DNA of 64,000 bases, taken from positions 2,749,294-2,813,293 of the forward strand of contig NZ_JAFEUS010000002.1 in assembly GCF_027853335.1 (NCBI RefSeq). Reading direction: 5' to 3'. Each line of letters starts with the position of its first letter. Position 1 is the stretch's first letter. Both the position numbers and the translations under genes were made by a program. The notes under the pieces are model-generated. The model was not told the origin of the DNA. It saw only the letters and a program-made list of their open reading frames with translations, and searched no databases. Origin of the DNA: Leucobacter sp. UCMA 4100. Its GTDB lineage: Bacteria > Actinomycetota > Actinomycetes > Actinomycetales > Microbacteriaceae. This document shows positions 54,554-63,948 of the stretch, piece by piece.

Positions 54554-56128
54554 TTACAGGTGCTGGGCCAAAAGGCTCAGCACCTTTGTGTTTGCTACCC
54601 GCAGTGCCATGAGCCTGCGGTCAAGCCCTCGCAACACCTTTTGATCAGCCATGGCCGCGGTTTCGCAGAGCCAGCCGAGGCTTGTGATGGTGCCTGGTAC
54701 CTGAATGTCGTGCTCGGCCTTCTCGTACACGCTCAAGAAGAGCCCGCCGGGCTGGCCGCCCTTGTGCAGCTGGCCGGTCGAGTGAAGGTAACTCGGTCCG
54801 TAGCTTACGGTCGCGGGGGTGCCGCTTCGATCTTCAACGGCTTTCGCGAGTGCTTCGAGCGCTTCGCTTCGTTCGGGCAAGAATGCCTGAATCACGACGT
54901 AGGCCGCACCCTCGGCGGCGCCGATAAATTCGGTGAGTAAGGCATCAAGCGTTTCGGGCTTTGTCTTGCTCAGCCCGACCGTCACCTCGAGCCCCTCGCA
55001 TGGCTCAGTGACATTTGCTGAGAGCAGGTCCCCGGGCTTCATACCCCGTGCTGCTCGCTTCGTGCGCTCAACATCATGCTGGTCGAAGGGATTCACTTCG
55101 AGCAGTACACACAGGAGTGAGGTCACGACCTCCCAAAAGTAGAAGTGCACGCCGAGGGGGCCGGTGATGACCATCTCTGGTTCGGCAGCGAGCGAAGTGA
55201 CCGCGGTCTCGTGTTCGCGCAGGTGCACGACCATGCCGCCCGTGGGGGTGACCGTTTCGCTCGTGCGGGCGATTGGCAGAAGGCCGCGCCCGTCTTTGCC
55301 GGTTGATTCGGCGACGAGCTGCTCGATCCACGCGGGAAGACCCGGGAGTTCTGGTGAAAAGAACTGGGCGGTGCCAGAGCGCTCGACAGCGATCTTCAGT
55401 GCGCTTGCGACGCGGATCGCGGGGTTGTCAGCGCTGTCACGTGAGAGGGCGCGAACCGTTTGGAAGACGCTCGGGGCCATCTCGTCAAGCTTTGCGCCGG
55501 CAACCATGGCCGGAATCATACCGAACACCGTGAGCGCTGAGTAACGACCGCCCACGTGCGGGTGCCCGAGAACGGTCTTGTACCCGCGCAACCGCGCGTG
55601 CTCTTCGAGCTCAGAGTCGGGGTCGGTAATAACGATGATGCGCTCTGCGGCATTGATGCCGGCCTTGCTCATTCGGTCTTCGCAAATCGCGAGCTGCGTT
55701 CTCGTTTCGCTTGTGCCACCCGACTTAGAGCTCACGATGACGACGGACTCTGCGAGTGACTCGGCGCTCATCGTGGCAGCGATGAAGTCGGGGTGAATCG
55801 AATCAATCGCGATGAGGGGAATGGGGGAGTCGTTCGTCATAACCTGCGGGGCGAGACTTGAGCCGCCCATTCCGCAGAGCAGCACCCGTGAGTAGTCGAT
55901 GGTGCTGAGCTTTGCGCACAGTTCTTCGCCCTGCGCGATGACGTCAACGATGTCGCTCGCGGCCGAAACCCACCCGAGTCGCTCGCTTGCTTCGGCTGCC
56001 GCGGCTTTACCCCACAGGCTCGCGTCGCCTTCGCGAAGGCGAGATGCGGCTTTTGAAGCGACGAGGTAGTCGATCGAGGCCTCAGAGAGTGCGGCGTCGT
56101 CGATGTCGGCCTTGATGAATGAGCTCAT
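54554..56128 (-). CDS. pgi: Glucose-6-phosphate isomerase
   Basis: 524 residues of the actinobacterial PGI group. VLLCGMGGSSLAP, IVSSKSGGTSET for phosphate binding, VGGRYSALTVFG and a catalytic His in HSTGQLHKGG. Interconverts glucose-6-P and fructose-6-P. Its ATG overlaps the tal stop by 4 nt, making tkt-tal-pgi one coupled operon. The zwf-opcA-pgl genes that often follow are absent. Its last codons lie within the rbpA terminator hairpin. Confidence 0.92.
   Translation of the reverse strand: MSSFIKADIDDAALSEASIDYLVASKAASRLREGDASLWGKAAAAEASERLGWVSAASDIVDVIAQGEELCAKLSTIDYSRVLLCGMGGSSLAPQVMTNDSPIPLIAIDSIHPDFIAATMSAESLAESVVIVSSKSGGTSETRTQLAICEDRMSKAGINAAERIIVITDPDSELEEHARLRGYKTVLGHPHVGGRYSALTVFGMIPAMVAGAKLDEMAPSVFQTVRALSRDSADNPAIRVASALKIAVERSGTAQFFSPELPGLPAWIEQLVAESTGKDGRGLLPIARTSETVTPTGGMVVHLREHETAVTSLAAEPEMVITGPLGVHFYFWEVVTSLLCVLLEVNPFDQHDVERTKRAARGMKPGDLLSANVTEPCEGLEVTVGLSKTKPETLDALLTEFIGAAEGAAYVVIQAFLPERSEALEALAKAVEDRSGTPATVSYGPSYLHSTGQLHKGGQPGGLFLSVYEKAEHDIQVPGTITSLGWLCETAAMADQKVLRGLDRRLMALRVANTKVLSLLAQHL
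54558..54590 (+). terminator. rbpA terminator embedded in the 3' end of pgi
   Basis: AGGTGCTGGGCC, AAAA, GGCTCAGCACCT then a T-rich stretch; 12-bp stem with one G-T pair. The sequence also encodes the last residues of PGI on the other strand. Confidence 0.7.
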
Positions 56129-57231
56129 CGTGCGGCCCCCAACTGCTCGGTGACGTTTGCGACGAGCTCGTTCCAAGCGTCGTCAAACTTTTCGAGCCCC
56201 TCACGCTCGAGCGTCTCGCTCACCTCGCGGTAGTCGAGGCCAACGGCAGGGAGCTTCGCGATGTTGATCGCTGCTTCACGGAGGTACGTTGCGAGACGAT
56301 CTGGTGCGACCTCGTCGAGCTCGCTCGCAGCCTGCAGTGTCGCCTCGGGCATCGTGTTCACGGTGTTTGCCGCGACGAGCTCGGTAACGTAGTGCGTTGC
56401 TGCGAGCCGTGGATCTTTGACCCCCGTCGATGCCCAGAGCAGGCGCTGCGGCTGCATGCCGACCGAGGTGAGGAACGCTGCACGCTCGGTGCTCGACTGC
56501 TCTTCGAAAATTTCGTAGGCGACGCTCGCGTTGGCGATCGCGAGCGAACCGCTGAGCGCCTGCAGCGAGGCATCGTCGCTCGCGTCGAGCGCGGGGTCAA
56601 CGGCCGTATCAAAGCGTGAAATAAAGAACGAAGCAACCGACTGAATGCGGGTGATGTCATGCCCGTTTGCTCGCGCCTGTTCGATGCCGGTGAAGTAGGC
56701 GTTGAGCACTTCACGGTACCGACTGAGGCTGAAGATGAGCGTCACGTTCACGCTGATGCCCTTGGCGAGCGTCGCGGTGATCGCGGGCAGCCCCTCGGCC
56801 GTTGCCGGAATCTTGATCATCGCGTTCGGCCGATCGACAATTGCCCAGAGCTGTTCTGCCCGTTCGACGGTGCGCTCTGCATCGTGTGCGAGCTCTGGTT
56901 CGACCTCGATCGAGACCCGGCCGTCGACTCCACCGCTGCGCTCGTACACCGGCGCAAAGAGGTCGCACGCCTGGCGCACGTCGTCTGTGGTGAGTCGCGT
57001 GAGCGTGTCGGCTGGTGAGAGGCCCTCGCTCGCGCAGGCCGCGAGGGCCTCTGCGTAGCTTTGATCATTGCGGATCGCGGCCGAGAAAATCGCGGGGTTC
57101 GTTGTCACGCCAACGACGCTGTGGCTCTCGATGAGCGAGGCGAGGTTGCCCGAGTTGAGACGCTCTCGTGAGAGGTCATCGAGCCAGATGCTCACACCGG
57201 CGTCGCGGAGGGCCTCGGTTGCGCGAGTCAT
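56125..57231 (-). CDS. tal: Transaldolase
   Basis: 368 residues. SIWLDDLSRERLNSG is at the start, GVTTNPAIF, the Schiff-base Lys in MIKIPAT (near 140) and the long C-terminal region typical of the mycobacterial-type Tal. Transfers dihydroxyacetone in the non-oxidative pentose phosphate pathway. The ATG overlaps the tkt stop (ATGA). The long extension upstream in frame lies in tkt. Confidence 0.94.
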   Translation of the reverse strand: MTRATEALRDAGVSIWLDDLSRERLNSGNLASLIESHSVVGVTTNPAIFSAAIRNDQSYAEALAACASEGLSPADTLTRLTTDDVRQACDLFAPVYERSGGVDGRVSIEVEPELAHDAERTVERAEQLWAIVDRPNAMIKIPATAEGLPAITATLAKGISVNVTLIFSLSRYREVLNAYFTGIEQARANGHDITRIQSVASFFISRFDTAVDPALDASDDASLQALSGSLAIANASVAYEIFEEQSSTERAAFLTSVGMQPQRLLWASTGVKDPRLAATHYVTELVAANTVNTMPEATLQAASELDEVAPDRLATYLREAAINIAKLPAVGLDYREVSETLEREGLEKFDDAWNELVANVTEQLGAAR

Positions 57232-59330
57232 GCGCGCACCTCTGCGAGGCTCTCGCGTGCCGCAGCGACAACGGCCTCGGTCGTGATGCCAAACTTCGTG
57301 AAGAGCGTCTGGTAATCGGCCGATGCGCCGAAGTGCTCGATCGAGACTGAACGGCCAGCGTCGCCGACGTACTCGCGCCAGCCGAGTGAGAGCGCTGCCT
57401 CGACGCTGACCCGTGCACGAACCTCTTTCGGGAGTACCGAAGCGCGGTACTCTTCGCTCTGCTCGGCGAACCACTCAAGGCACGGAGCCGAGACGACGCG
57501 CACGCCGATGCCCTCGGCGCTGAGCGTTTCACGAGCTTCAAGTGCCAGTTGCACCTCTGAGCCGGTTGCGATGAGAATGAGATCGACCGAGTCGGTCGTG
57601 GTCTCAGCGAGCACGTATGCACCCTTACGCACGCCCTCGGCCGACGCGAGGGTCTGGCCGCTTGCTTCTGCGGTGCCGCGTTCGAAGACGGGCACGTTCT
57701 GGCGAGTGAGCGCGAGGCCCGTGGGGCCCTCGTGGCGCGAGAGCGTCTCATGCCAGGCGATCGCAACCTCGTTCGCGTCGGCGGGTCGCACGACCGAGAG
57801 CTGGGGAATCGCGCGCAGGGTCGCGAGCTGCTCAATGGGCTGGTGCGTTGGGCCGTCTTCACCGAGCGCAATCGAATCGTGGGTCCAGACGAAAATGCTT
57901 GGCACGTTCATGAGCGCAGCGAGTCGTACCGCGGGGCGCATGTAGTCGCTGAAGATGAGGAAGGTGCCGCCGTATGAACGAGTCTTGCCGTGCAGCTGAA
58001 TGCCGTTCAAGATCGAGCCCATGGCGTGCTCGCGAATACCGAAGTGCAAGACACGACCGTAGTCATTGCCCTGGTAGGCACGGGTCGACCACTCGGCGGG
58101 AATGAACGATGCTGCGCCGGGAATCGTGGTGTTGTTCGAATCGGCGAGGTCTGCCGAGCCACCCCAGAGTTCTGGCATCTTCTCGGCCAGAGCTGCAATG
58201 GTCTTGCCACTCGCCGAACGCGTTGAGACCGAGGTGCCGCCCTCGAACGTCGGCAGAGCTGCTTCAATGCCCTCGGGCAGCTCGTCACTCTGCAGGCGAT
58301 CGAAGAGCGCCTTCTTCTCGGGGTGAGCAGCCGCCCACGCGTCGAAAGCTGCGTTCCACTCGCTGCGTCGATCCGCACCCCTCGAAAGAGCCTTGCGGGT
58401 GTGCTCGATGACCTCCGGGGCGACCTCGAACGAGGCCTCGGGGTCGAAGCCGAGTGCGGTCTTCAAACCAGCGAGCTCCTCGCCGCCAAGCTTCGAGCCG
58501 TGGATGCCACCGGTGTTCTGCTTGCCGGGTGAGGGCCAGCCGATGATCGTCTTGAGGATGATGAGGGTCGGGCGGCCGGTCTCGGCCTTGCCTGCCTCGA
58601 TCGCCGAGAAGAGGGCAGGCACGTCTTCGACGTAGGCGCCGCTCTCGTTCCAGTCAACCTCGAGCACCTGCCAGCCGTATGACTCGTAGCGCTTCGCGAC
58701 ATCCTCGGTGAACGAGATATCGGTGTCGTCTTCGATCGAGATCTTGTTGCTGTCGTAGATGGCGATGAGGTTGCCGAGCTTCTGGTGGCCCGCGAGTGAC
58801 GAGGCCTCAGCGGTGACGCCCTCCTGCAGGTCGCCGTCGCCGGCCAACACGTAGATGTGGTGGTCGAACACGCTCGTGCCCGGAGCAGCCTCTGGGTCAA
58901 AGAGGCCACGCTCGTAGCGCGCAGCGTATGCCATGCCGACAGCCGAGGCGAGGCCCTGGCCCAGCGGGCCGGTCGTGATCTCGACACCGTCGGTGTGGCC
59001 GTACTCGGGGTGACCTGGGGTGAGCGAGCCCCAGGTGCGCAGCGCCTTGAGATCGTCAAGCTCGAGACCGTAGCCACCGAGGTAGAGCTGCACGTACTGC
59101 GTCAGTGATGAGTGGCCGATCGAGAGCACGAAGCGGTCGCGACCAACCCAGTTGCAGTCACTCGGGTCGTGGCGAAACACCTTCTGGTGTAGCAGGTACG
59201 AAACGGGGGCGAGGCTGATCGCTGTGCCAGGGTGGCCGTTACCAACTTTCTCGACAGCATCTGCTGCGAGTACGCGCGCGGTGTTGACCGCGAGATCGTC
59301 AATGTCGTTCCACTCAAGGTTGTTCGTCAC
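57228..59330 (-). CDS. tkt: Transketolase
   Basis: 700 residues. Thiamine-diphosphate motif GDGDLQEGVTAE, the substrate loop GHPGTAISLAP, IWPSPGK-like GWPSPGKQNTGG and the C-terminal domain. Transfers two-carbon units. GTG 59330 with GAGAGG upstream. First gene of the tkt-tal-pgi operon, divergent from ctaB. Confidence 0.96.
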   Translation of the reverse strand: MTNNLEWNDIDDLAVNTARVLAADAVEKVGNGHPGTAISLAPVSYLLHQKVFRHDPSDCNWVGRDRFVLSIGHSSLTQYVQLYLGGYGLELDDLKALRTWGSLTPGHPEYGHTDGVEITTGPLGQGLASAVGMAYAARYERGLFDPEAAPGTSVFDHHIYVLAGDGDLQEGVTAEASSLAGHQKLGNLIAIYDSNKISIEDDTDISFTEDVAKRYESYGWQVLEVDWNESGAYVEDVPALFSAIEAGKAETGRPTLIILKTIIGWPSPGKQNTGGIHGSKLGGEELAGLKTALGFDPEASFEVAPEVIEHTRKALSRGADRRSEWNAAFDAWAAAHPEKKALFDRLQSDELPEGIEAALPTFEGGTSVSTRSASGKTIAALAEKMPELWGGSADLADSNNTTIPGAASFIPAEWSTRAYQGNDYGRVLHFGIREHAMGSILNGIQLHGKTRSYGGTFLIFSDYMRPAVRLAALMNVPSIFVWTHDSIALGEDGPTHQPIEQLATLRAIPQLSVVRPADANEVAIAWHETLSRHEGPTGLALTRQNVPVFERGTAEASGQTLASAEGVRKGAYVLAETTTDSVDLILIATGSEVQLALEARETLSAEGIGVRVVSAPCLEWFAEQSEEYRASVLPKEVRARVSVEAALSLGWREYVGDAGRSVSIEHFGASADYQTLFTKFGITTEAVVAAARESLAEVRA

Positions 59331-59536
59331 AGGGGGCCTCTCAGATGCTGAAGTGTCGTGGGCTTGAACGCCATAATCCGCCACCAACTCTACCGGGTTT
59401 GCTCGGCCGCTTTTCGCGCCGCAGCGTGGTTTCAGCAATCTCTGTGCGGCTTCACACCAAGGGCGTATCGCAAGGCCACGAAGAGTGCACAGTATCGCCT
59501 GAGATTTCGCTCACATCGGGCACAGCGACTTTCGCG

Positions 59537-59542
59537 TAGGAT
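59537..59542 (+). promoter_or_regulatory. -10 box of leaderless ctaB
   Basis: TAGGAT, 6 nt, GTG 59549. Confidence 0.6.
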
Positions 59543-59548
59543 CCTTAA

Positions 59549-60484
59549 GTGATGAATGCTTCTGCCTATGCTCAGTCATCGGGACAGCCGCTCGGGGCCC
59601 CGAAGAGTTTTTCGCGCACCCTGAAGGCCTACGTCTCGCTGACAAAGCCCCGGGTGGTTGAGCTTTTGCTCGTCGTTACCGTTCCAGCCATGATCCTGGC
59701 CGAGAGGGCCCTGCCGAGCTTCTGGCTCGTGCTCGCAACGCTCATCGGCGGCGCGATGAGCGCCGGCTCAGCCGGTGCCTTCAACTGTTACATAGATCGC
59801 GACATGGATCGCAAGATGAACCGCACGAAGAATCGCCCCCTCGTCACCGGCGAGATCAGCGACCGCAACGCCCTCATCTTTTCGTGGGTGCTTGGCCTCA
59901 TCTCGATCGTTTGGCTCTACTTCACGACGAACTGGCTCGCCGCGCTCTTCTCGGCCCTCGCAATCTTCTTCTACGTCGTGGTCTACACCCTGCTGCTCAA
60001 GCGCTACAGCGAGCAGAACATCATCTGGGGCGGCATCGCCGGGTGCTTCCCAGTGCTCATCGGCTGGGCAGCGGTGACCGAGAGCGTCTCGTGGGCACCC
60101 ATGGTGCTCTTCCTCATCATCTTCCTCTGGACCCCGCCTCACTACTGGCCGCTCTCGATGAAGTACCGCGACGACTACGCAGCAGCCGGCGTGCCGATGC
60201 TCGGCGTTGTTCGTGGTCGCATCACGGTTGGCCTGCAGATCATTCTGTACACCTGGGCAACCGTTGCCTCGAGCCTGCTGCTCATCCCGGTCGCGGGCAT
60301 GGGCTGGGTCTACTCGGCTGTCGCCGTGCTCGCGGGTGCCCTCTTCATCATTGAGGCGCACCGCCTCTACGGCAGCGCCATTCGCGGCCAAGAGGGCAAG
60401 CCCATGAAGCTCTTCACCGGATCGATCACGTACCTCTCGGTGCTGTTCGTCGCGATCGCTGTTGATCCGCTCTTGCCGTTCTAA
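59549..60484 (+). CDS. ctaB: Protoheme IX farnesyltransferase (heme O synthase)
   Basis: 311 residues, UbiA-type prenyltransferase with about eight transmembrane segments. The first Asp motif is [18 protein letters not shown] (about 72-89), and [18 protein letters not shown] carries the second conserved region. Adds a farnesyl group to heme b to form heme O, the step before CtaA. The GTG at 59549 directly follows a -10 box; an ATG at 59552 is also in frame. The next gene is 23 nt downstream. Confidence 0.95.
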   Translation: MMNASAYAQSSGQPLGAPKSFSRTLKAYVSLTKPRVVELLLVVTVPAMILAERALPSFWLVLATLIGGAMSAGSAGAFNCYIDRDMDRKMNRTKNRPLVTGEISDRNALIFSWVLGLISIVWLYFTTNWLAALFSALAIFFYVVVYTLLLKRYSEQNIIWGGIAGCFPVLIGWAAVTESVSWAPMVLFLIIFLWTPPHYWPLSMKYRDDYAAAGVPMLGVVRGRITVGLQIILYTWATVASSLLLIPVAGMGWVYSAVAVLAGALFIIEAHRLYGSAIRGQEGKPMKLFTGSITYLSVLFVAIAVDPLLPF

Positions 60485-60507
60485 TAATCAACACTCAAGG
60501 AGTACCC

Positions 60508-60939
60508 ATGTCGTACGTCGTGATCAATGCCCTCAGCGTTCCCGATGGTCAGGGAGCAGAACTCGAAGCGCGCTTTGCCGCACGCAAACACTCATTCGAC
60601 GCTGAGCCGGGCTACGTCGGCTTCCAGCTGCTACGCCCAACCGCTGGCGAATCACGCTACTTCGTCGTGACGACGTGGGAGACCCGCGAAGACTTCACCG
60701 CGTGGCAGGAGCGTCGCGCCTCGGGCGGAGACGCGCATGGCCACGGCCGCCCCGCTGGCGCCGGCGCCTCGGCCGAGGGCGGATCGGCCCACGCCGCAGC
60801 CGCCCCAGCCGCCGACTCCCACAGCTCGGCAGCTGGCGCTCACGGTGGTGCCGAGGGTGCGCCCGCCAAGAAGCCCGTCGCGACCGGCTCAGAGCTGCTC
60901 GAGTTCGAAACGGTCGACCTTGAGGCGTTCGGCGCCTAG
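60508..60939 (+). CDS. Antibiotic biosynthesis monooxygenase-fold protein with His/Ala/Gly-rich insert
   Basis: 143 residues. The N-terminal 72 residues (SYVVINALSVPDGQG, PGYVGFQLLRPT, YFVVTTWETREDFTAW) are an ABM domain. A low-complexity Ala/Gly/Ser/His-rich stretch (about 73-122) follows, and the end ELLEFETVDLEAFGA completes the last strand. It resembles actinobacterial HmoB/IsdG-like proteins that bind or degrade heme. Its place 23 nt behind ctaB supports a heme link, which is inference. CAAGGAG precedes the ATG. Confidence 0.78.
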   Translation: MSYVVINALSVPDGQGAELEARFAARKHSFDAEPGYVGFQLLRPTAGESRYFVVTTWETREDFTAWQERRASGGDAHGHGRPAGAGASAEGGSAHAAAAPAADSHSSAAGAHGGAEGAPAKKPVATGSELLEFETVDLEAFGA

Positions 60940-61106
60940 CGTTTCTTCGCCCTGACGAATGTCCAGCCCGGGCTCACCTCTTGGTGGGCTCGGGCTGTGT
61001 CGTAGGTGCGGGCGGTTTGCGCTGGGCTGTTCTCGCCGGGCGCTTTCCGCTCGGCGTTTCGCTTGAGGTTTTCGCGCGGCGTTCGAGCGCGGCGTTTTCG
61101 CGTTTA

Positions 61107-61156
61107 CTTGACGAAAAGCAGGGTGTTGAGCGACAAACACCCTGCTTTTCGTCAAG
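61107..61156. repeat. Long palindrome, copy B of a repeated element
   Basis: 21-bp perfect arms (61107-61127 and 61136-61156; core CTTGACGAAAAGCAGGGTG) with an 8-nt loop. Shares its arms with 11293-11344. Lies between the monooxygenase gene and ctaA, which are convergent. Confidence 0.8.
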
Positions 61157-61329
61157 CTGCGGTCAAAAACGCGAGCAAGCGCCAACAAACGCAAGCGCCC
61201 GCCGCACCGGGCTACGAGGCGAGAAGCCACGGGCCCCGTACAGCGGGCGTTTGCGTGAGAGCGTCAGCGCCACGACCGGCGCGCGCGAGTCGTGAGACGG
61301 GGGCCGGTAGCGGCGGAAGCGCGGATCCG

Positions 61330-62265
61330 CTAGAGAGTCTTCGCGGGAGCAGCCGAGGCGTCGAGAGCGAGCGGCTTCTTGAGCTTCATGATCGTGACTG
61401 TCATGGTGGCCGCGGTGAGCGAAGCGAGCACCATGTGCACGCCGACGGCGACCGGGGGGAGACCAGAGCGCGCCTGGAAGACACCGACCAAGATTTGCAC
61501 GACCATGACGATGAGCAGGGTCAGCAACCATTTGAGGGGGCGCAGGTCGCGCTGGAAGGCCCAGGCGATGAGCACGACGAGCAACGCAAGCGTGATGTAG
61601 CCAGGCCATGCGTGCAGGTGGCTCAGGAGCGTTGCGTCGAAGCCATCGCGAATGACGTTTTCATCGCCCGAGTGAGGCCCGTTGCCCGTGGTGATGACGC
61701 CCATGACGATCACGATGGCCATGAAGAGGGTCATGACGTGTGAAGTGATCGCGAAGCCCTTCGGCACGTCGCGAACGTAAGGGCCGGGGCCGCTGTAGGC
61801 GCGCACGAGATAGGCCGCCGCAATGCAGACGATGATGAGCGAGACCGTGTAGTGGAAGCCGACGAGAACGGCCTTGAGGCCCTCCCATACGACGAAGCCG
61901 CCGACGACGGCCTGCAAGAGAATGAGTGCGGTGATGATGATCGACAGCACGAAGAGGTCTTTACGCTCGTTGCGAATTTTGATGCTCAGGATGAGCACGA
62001 TGAGGGCCGCGATAAGCAGGGGGCCACTGATCGTACGGTTACCGAATTCGATGAGGCCGTGAATGCCGAGCTCTTCGGTCGGCACGAACGAGTCGGGGGT
62101 GCATAGGGGCCACTCGCTACAGCCGAGGCCAGAGCCTGTCAGGCGTACAGCGCCGCCTGTTGCGATGATGAGAACATTGAGCACAAACGAGATCCACGCG
62201 GCCGGTATAAGAAACCGGGGAAGTGGTGAGCTTGTACGCCTCTGGGGGCTGGGCTGTGAAGACAA
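61330..62265 (-). CDS. ctaA: Heme A synthase
   Basis: 311 residues, eight transmembrane segments in two four-helix halves. Conserved residues: GGAVRLTGSGLGCSEWPLC, FGNRTISG, GFHYTVSL, TGNGPHSGDENV, LHAWPGY and the late VGVHMVLASL, giving the heme-ligand histidines. Converts heme O to heme A for aa3-type oxidase. TTG 62265 with GAGAGGA upstream is the preferred start; residues further upstream in frame are the promoter region. Divergent from sufB. Confidence 0.93.
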   Translation of the reverse strand: MSSQPSPQRRTSSPLPRFLIPAAWISFVLNVLIIATGGAVRLTGSGLGCSEWPLCTPDSFVPTEELGIHGLIEFGNRTISGPLLIAALIVLILSIKIRNERKDLFVLSIIITALILLQAVVGGFVVWEGLKAVLVGFHYTVSLIIVCIAAAYLVRAYSGPGPYVRDVPKGFAITSHVMTLFMAIVIVMGVITTGNGPHSGDENVIRDGFDATLLSHLHAWPGYITLALLVVLIAWAFQRDLRPLKWLLTLLIVMVVQILVGVFQARSGLPPVAVGVHMVLASLTAATMTVTIMKLKKPLALDASAAPAKTL

Positions 62266-62527
62266 AATGATCCTCTCAAACAAGGGGTGTGTCCCGTAAC
62301 ACGCGCCCTCCCATTTTACCGGGAGACCTTGTAGACTAGTCTCGTTGGCGGCGAAGGGGCGCCGGGTTCGTGTGCAATCGACCCGGTGACTGCCTGAGTC
62401 CAACTTTACTGCACTGTCTCAGGGAACTCTGTGAAGCTGGCTGAGTGGGGTATACAGCGCCCGCGTAACGAATAATGAGCGCGCGGGGCAGCCTGTAGAC
62501 AGTACAAATTTTGAGGAGTTGAGAGAG
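62266..62527. other. Divergent ctaA/sufB promoter region
   Basis: About 260 bp. TAGACT at 62332-62337 could be a -10 box for the suf operon, leaving a leader of about 190 nt. No sufR-type regulator gene lies here, although related genomes often have one next to sufB. Confidence 0.4.
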
Positions 62528-63946
62528 ATGTCAGAAGTGTTAATCGACCGACCTGAGCTCGAGGGTTTGGGTCAATACGAATTTGGCTGGCACGATAACG
62601 ACCCCGCCGGCGAAACCGCACAACGCGGGCTGAGCGAAGCGGTCGTGCGCAATATTTCGGCGTTGAAAGACGAACCCGAGTGGATGCTTGAGCGCCGATT
62701 GAAAGCCCTCAAGATTTTTGACCGAAAACAGATGCCGACCTGGGGCGCTGACCTCTCGGGAATCGACTTCGACAACATCAAGTACTTTGTTCGTTCGACC
62801 GAGAAGCAGGCGACGAGCTGGGAAGAGCTGCCAGAAGAGATTAAAGAGACCTACGAGCGCCTCGGCATTCCCGAGGCCGAGCGTCAGCGTCTCGTCGCGG
62901 GTGTTGCCGCGCAGTACGAATCAGAGGTCGTGTACCACCAGATTCGTGAAGACCTTGAGGCGCAGGGCGTCCTGTTTCTCGACACCGATACAGCGCTGAA
63001 AGAGCACCCTGAAATCTTCAAGGAGTACTTCGGCACGGTTATCCCCTCGGGCGACAACAAGTTCGCAGCGCTGAACACCGCAGTATGGTCGGGTGGCTCA
63101 TTCGTGTACGTGCCCAAGGGCGTGCACGTCGAGATTCCACTGCAGGCATACTTCCGCATCAACACCGAGAACATGGGTCAGTTTGAGCGCACGCTCATCA
63201 TTGCTGACGAGGGTTCATACGTGCACTACATCGAGGGCTGCACGGCTCCGATTTACAAGTCTGACTCGCTGCACTCGGCGGTTGTCGAGATCATCGTGAA
63301 GAAGAACGCTCGCGTTCGCTACACGACGATTCAGAACTGGTCAAACAACGTGTACAACCTCGTGACCAAGCGCGCGATCGCTGAAGAGGGTGCCCTCATG
63401 GAGTGGGTCGATGGCAACATCGGTTCAAAGGTCACCATGAAGTACCCATCAATCTTCCTGACGGGTGAGCACGCCAAGGGCGAGACGCTCTCGGTTGCGT
63501 TTGCTGGCCCCGGTCAGCACCAGGACGCTGGCGCGAAGATGATTCACCTTGCTCCTCACACCACCTCTTCGATTCTCTCGAAGTCGATCGCCCGTGGTGG
63601 CGGCCGTACGGGTTACCGTGGCGAGGTTCGTGTTGAGTCGAACGCGCACCACGCGGCTAACTCGGTTGTGTGTGACGCGCTGCTCGTCGACACCATTTCA
63701 CGAAGCGATACGTACCCGGCAATCGACATTCGAACCGATGATGCGACGCTCGCCCACGAGGCGACGGTGACCCGCGTGAGCGAAGACCAGCTCTTCTACC
63801 TCATGAGCCGCGGTCTTTCAGAAGAGGAATCGATGGCGATGATCGTGCGTGGCTTCATCGAGCCGATTGCGCGCGAGCTCCCCATGGAATACGCGCTTGA
63901 ACTCAATAAGCTCATCGAGATGAGCATGGAAGGATCAGTCGGTTAA
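62528..63946 (+). CDS. sufB: Fe-S cluster assembly protein SufB
   Basis: 472 residues, the beta-helix scaffold of the SufBCD complex. [17 protein letters not shown] is at the N-terminus, [13 protein letters not shown] and the late [15 protein letters not shown] (with the conserved Cys) and [12 protein letters not shown] at the end. Continuous, so no intein interrupts it, unlike many mycobacterial sufB genes. ATG 62528; the in-frame TTG at 62519 is less likely. First gene of a suf operon. Confidence 0.96.
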   Translation: MSEVLIDRPELEGLGQYEFGWHDNDPAGETAQRGLSEAVVRNISALKDEPEWMLERRLKALKIFDRKQMPTWGADLSGIDFDNIKYFVRSTEKQATSWEELPEEIKETYERLGIPEAERQRLVAGVAAQYESEVVYHQIREDLEAQGVLFLDTDTALKEHPEIFKEYFGTVIPSGDNKFAALNTAVWSGGSFVYVPKGVHVEIPLQAYFRINTENMGQFERTLIIADEGSYVHYIEGCTAPIYKSDSLHSAVVEIIVKKNARVRYTTIQNWSNNVYNLVTKRAIAEEGALMEWVDGNIGSKVTMKYPSIFLTGEHAKGETLSVAFAGPGQHQDAGAKMIHLAPHTTSSILSKSIARGGGRTGYRGEVRVESNAHHAANSVVCDALLVDTISRSDTYPAIDIRTDDATLAHEATVTRVSEDQLFYLMSRGLSEEESMAMIVRGFIEPIARELPMEYALELNKLIEMSMEGSVG

Positions 63947-63948
63947 AC

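Noticed and set aside
57232..57474. 81-residue N-terminal extension of transaldolase
   Set aside because: It is Arg-rich shadow coding of tkt; the ATG overlapping the tkt stop fits the family length.
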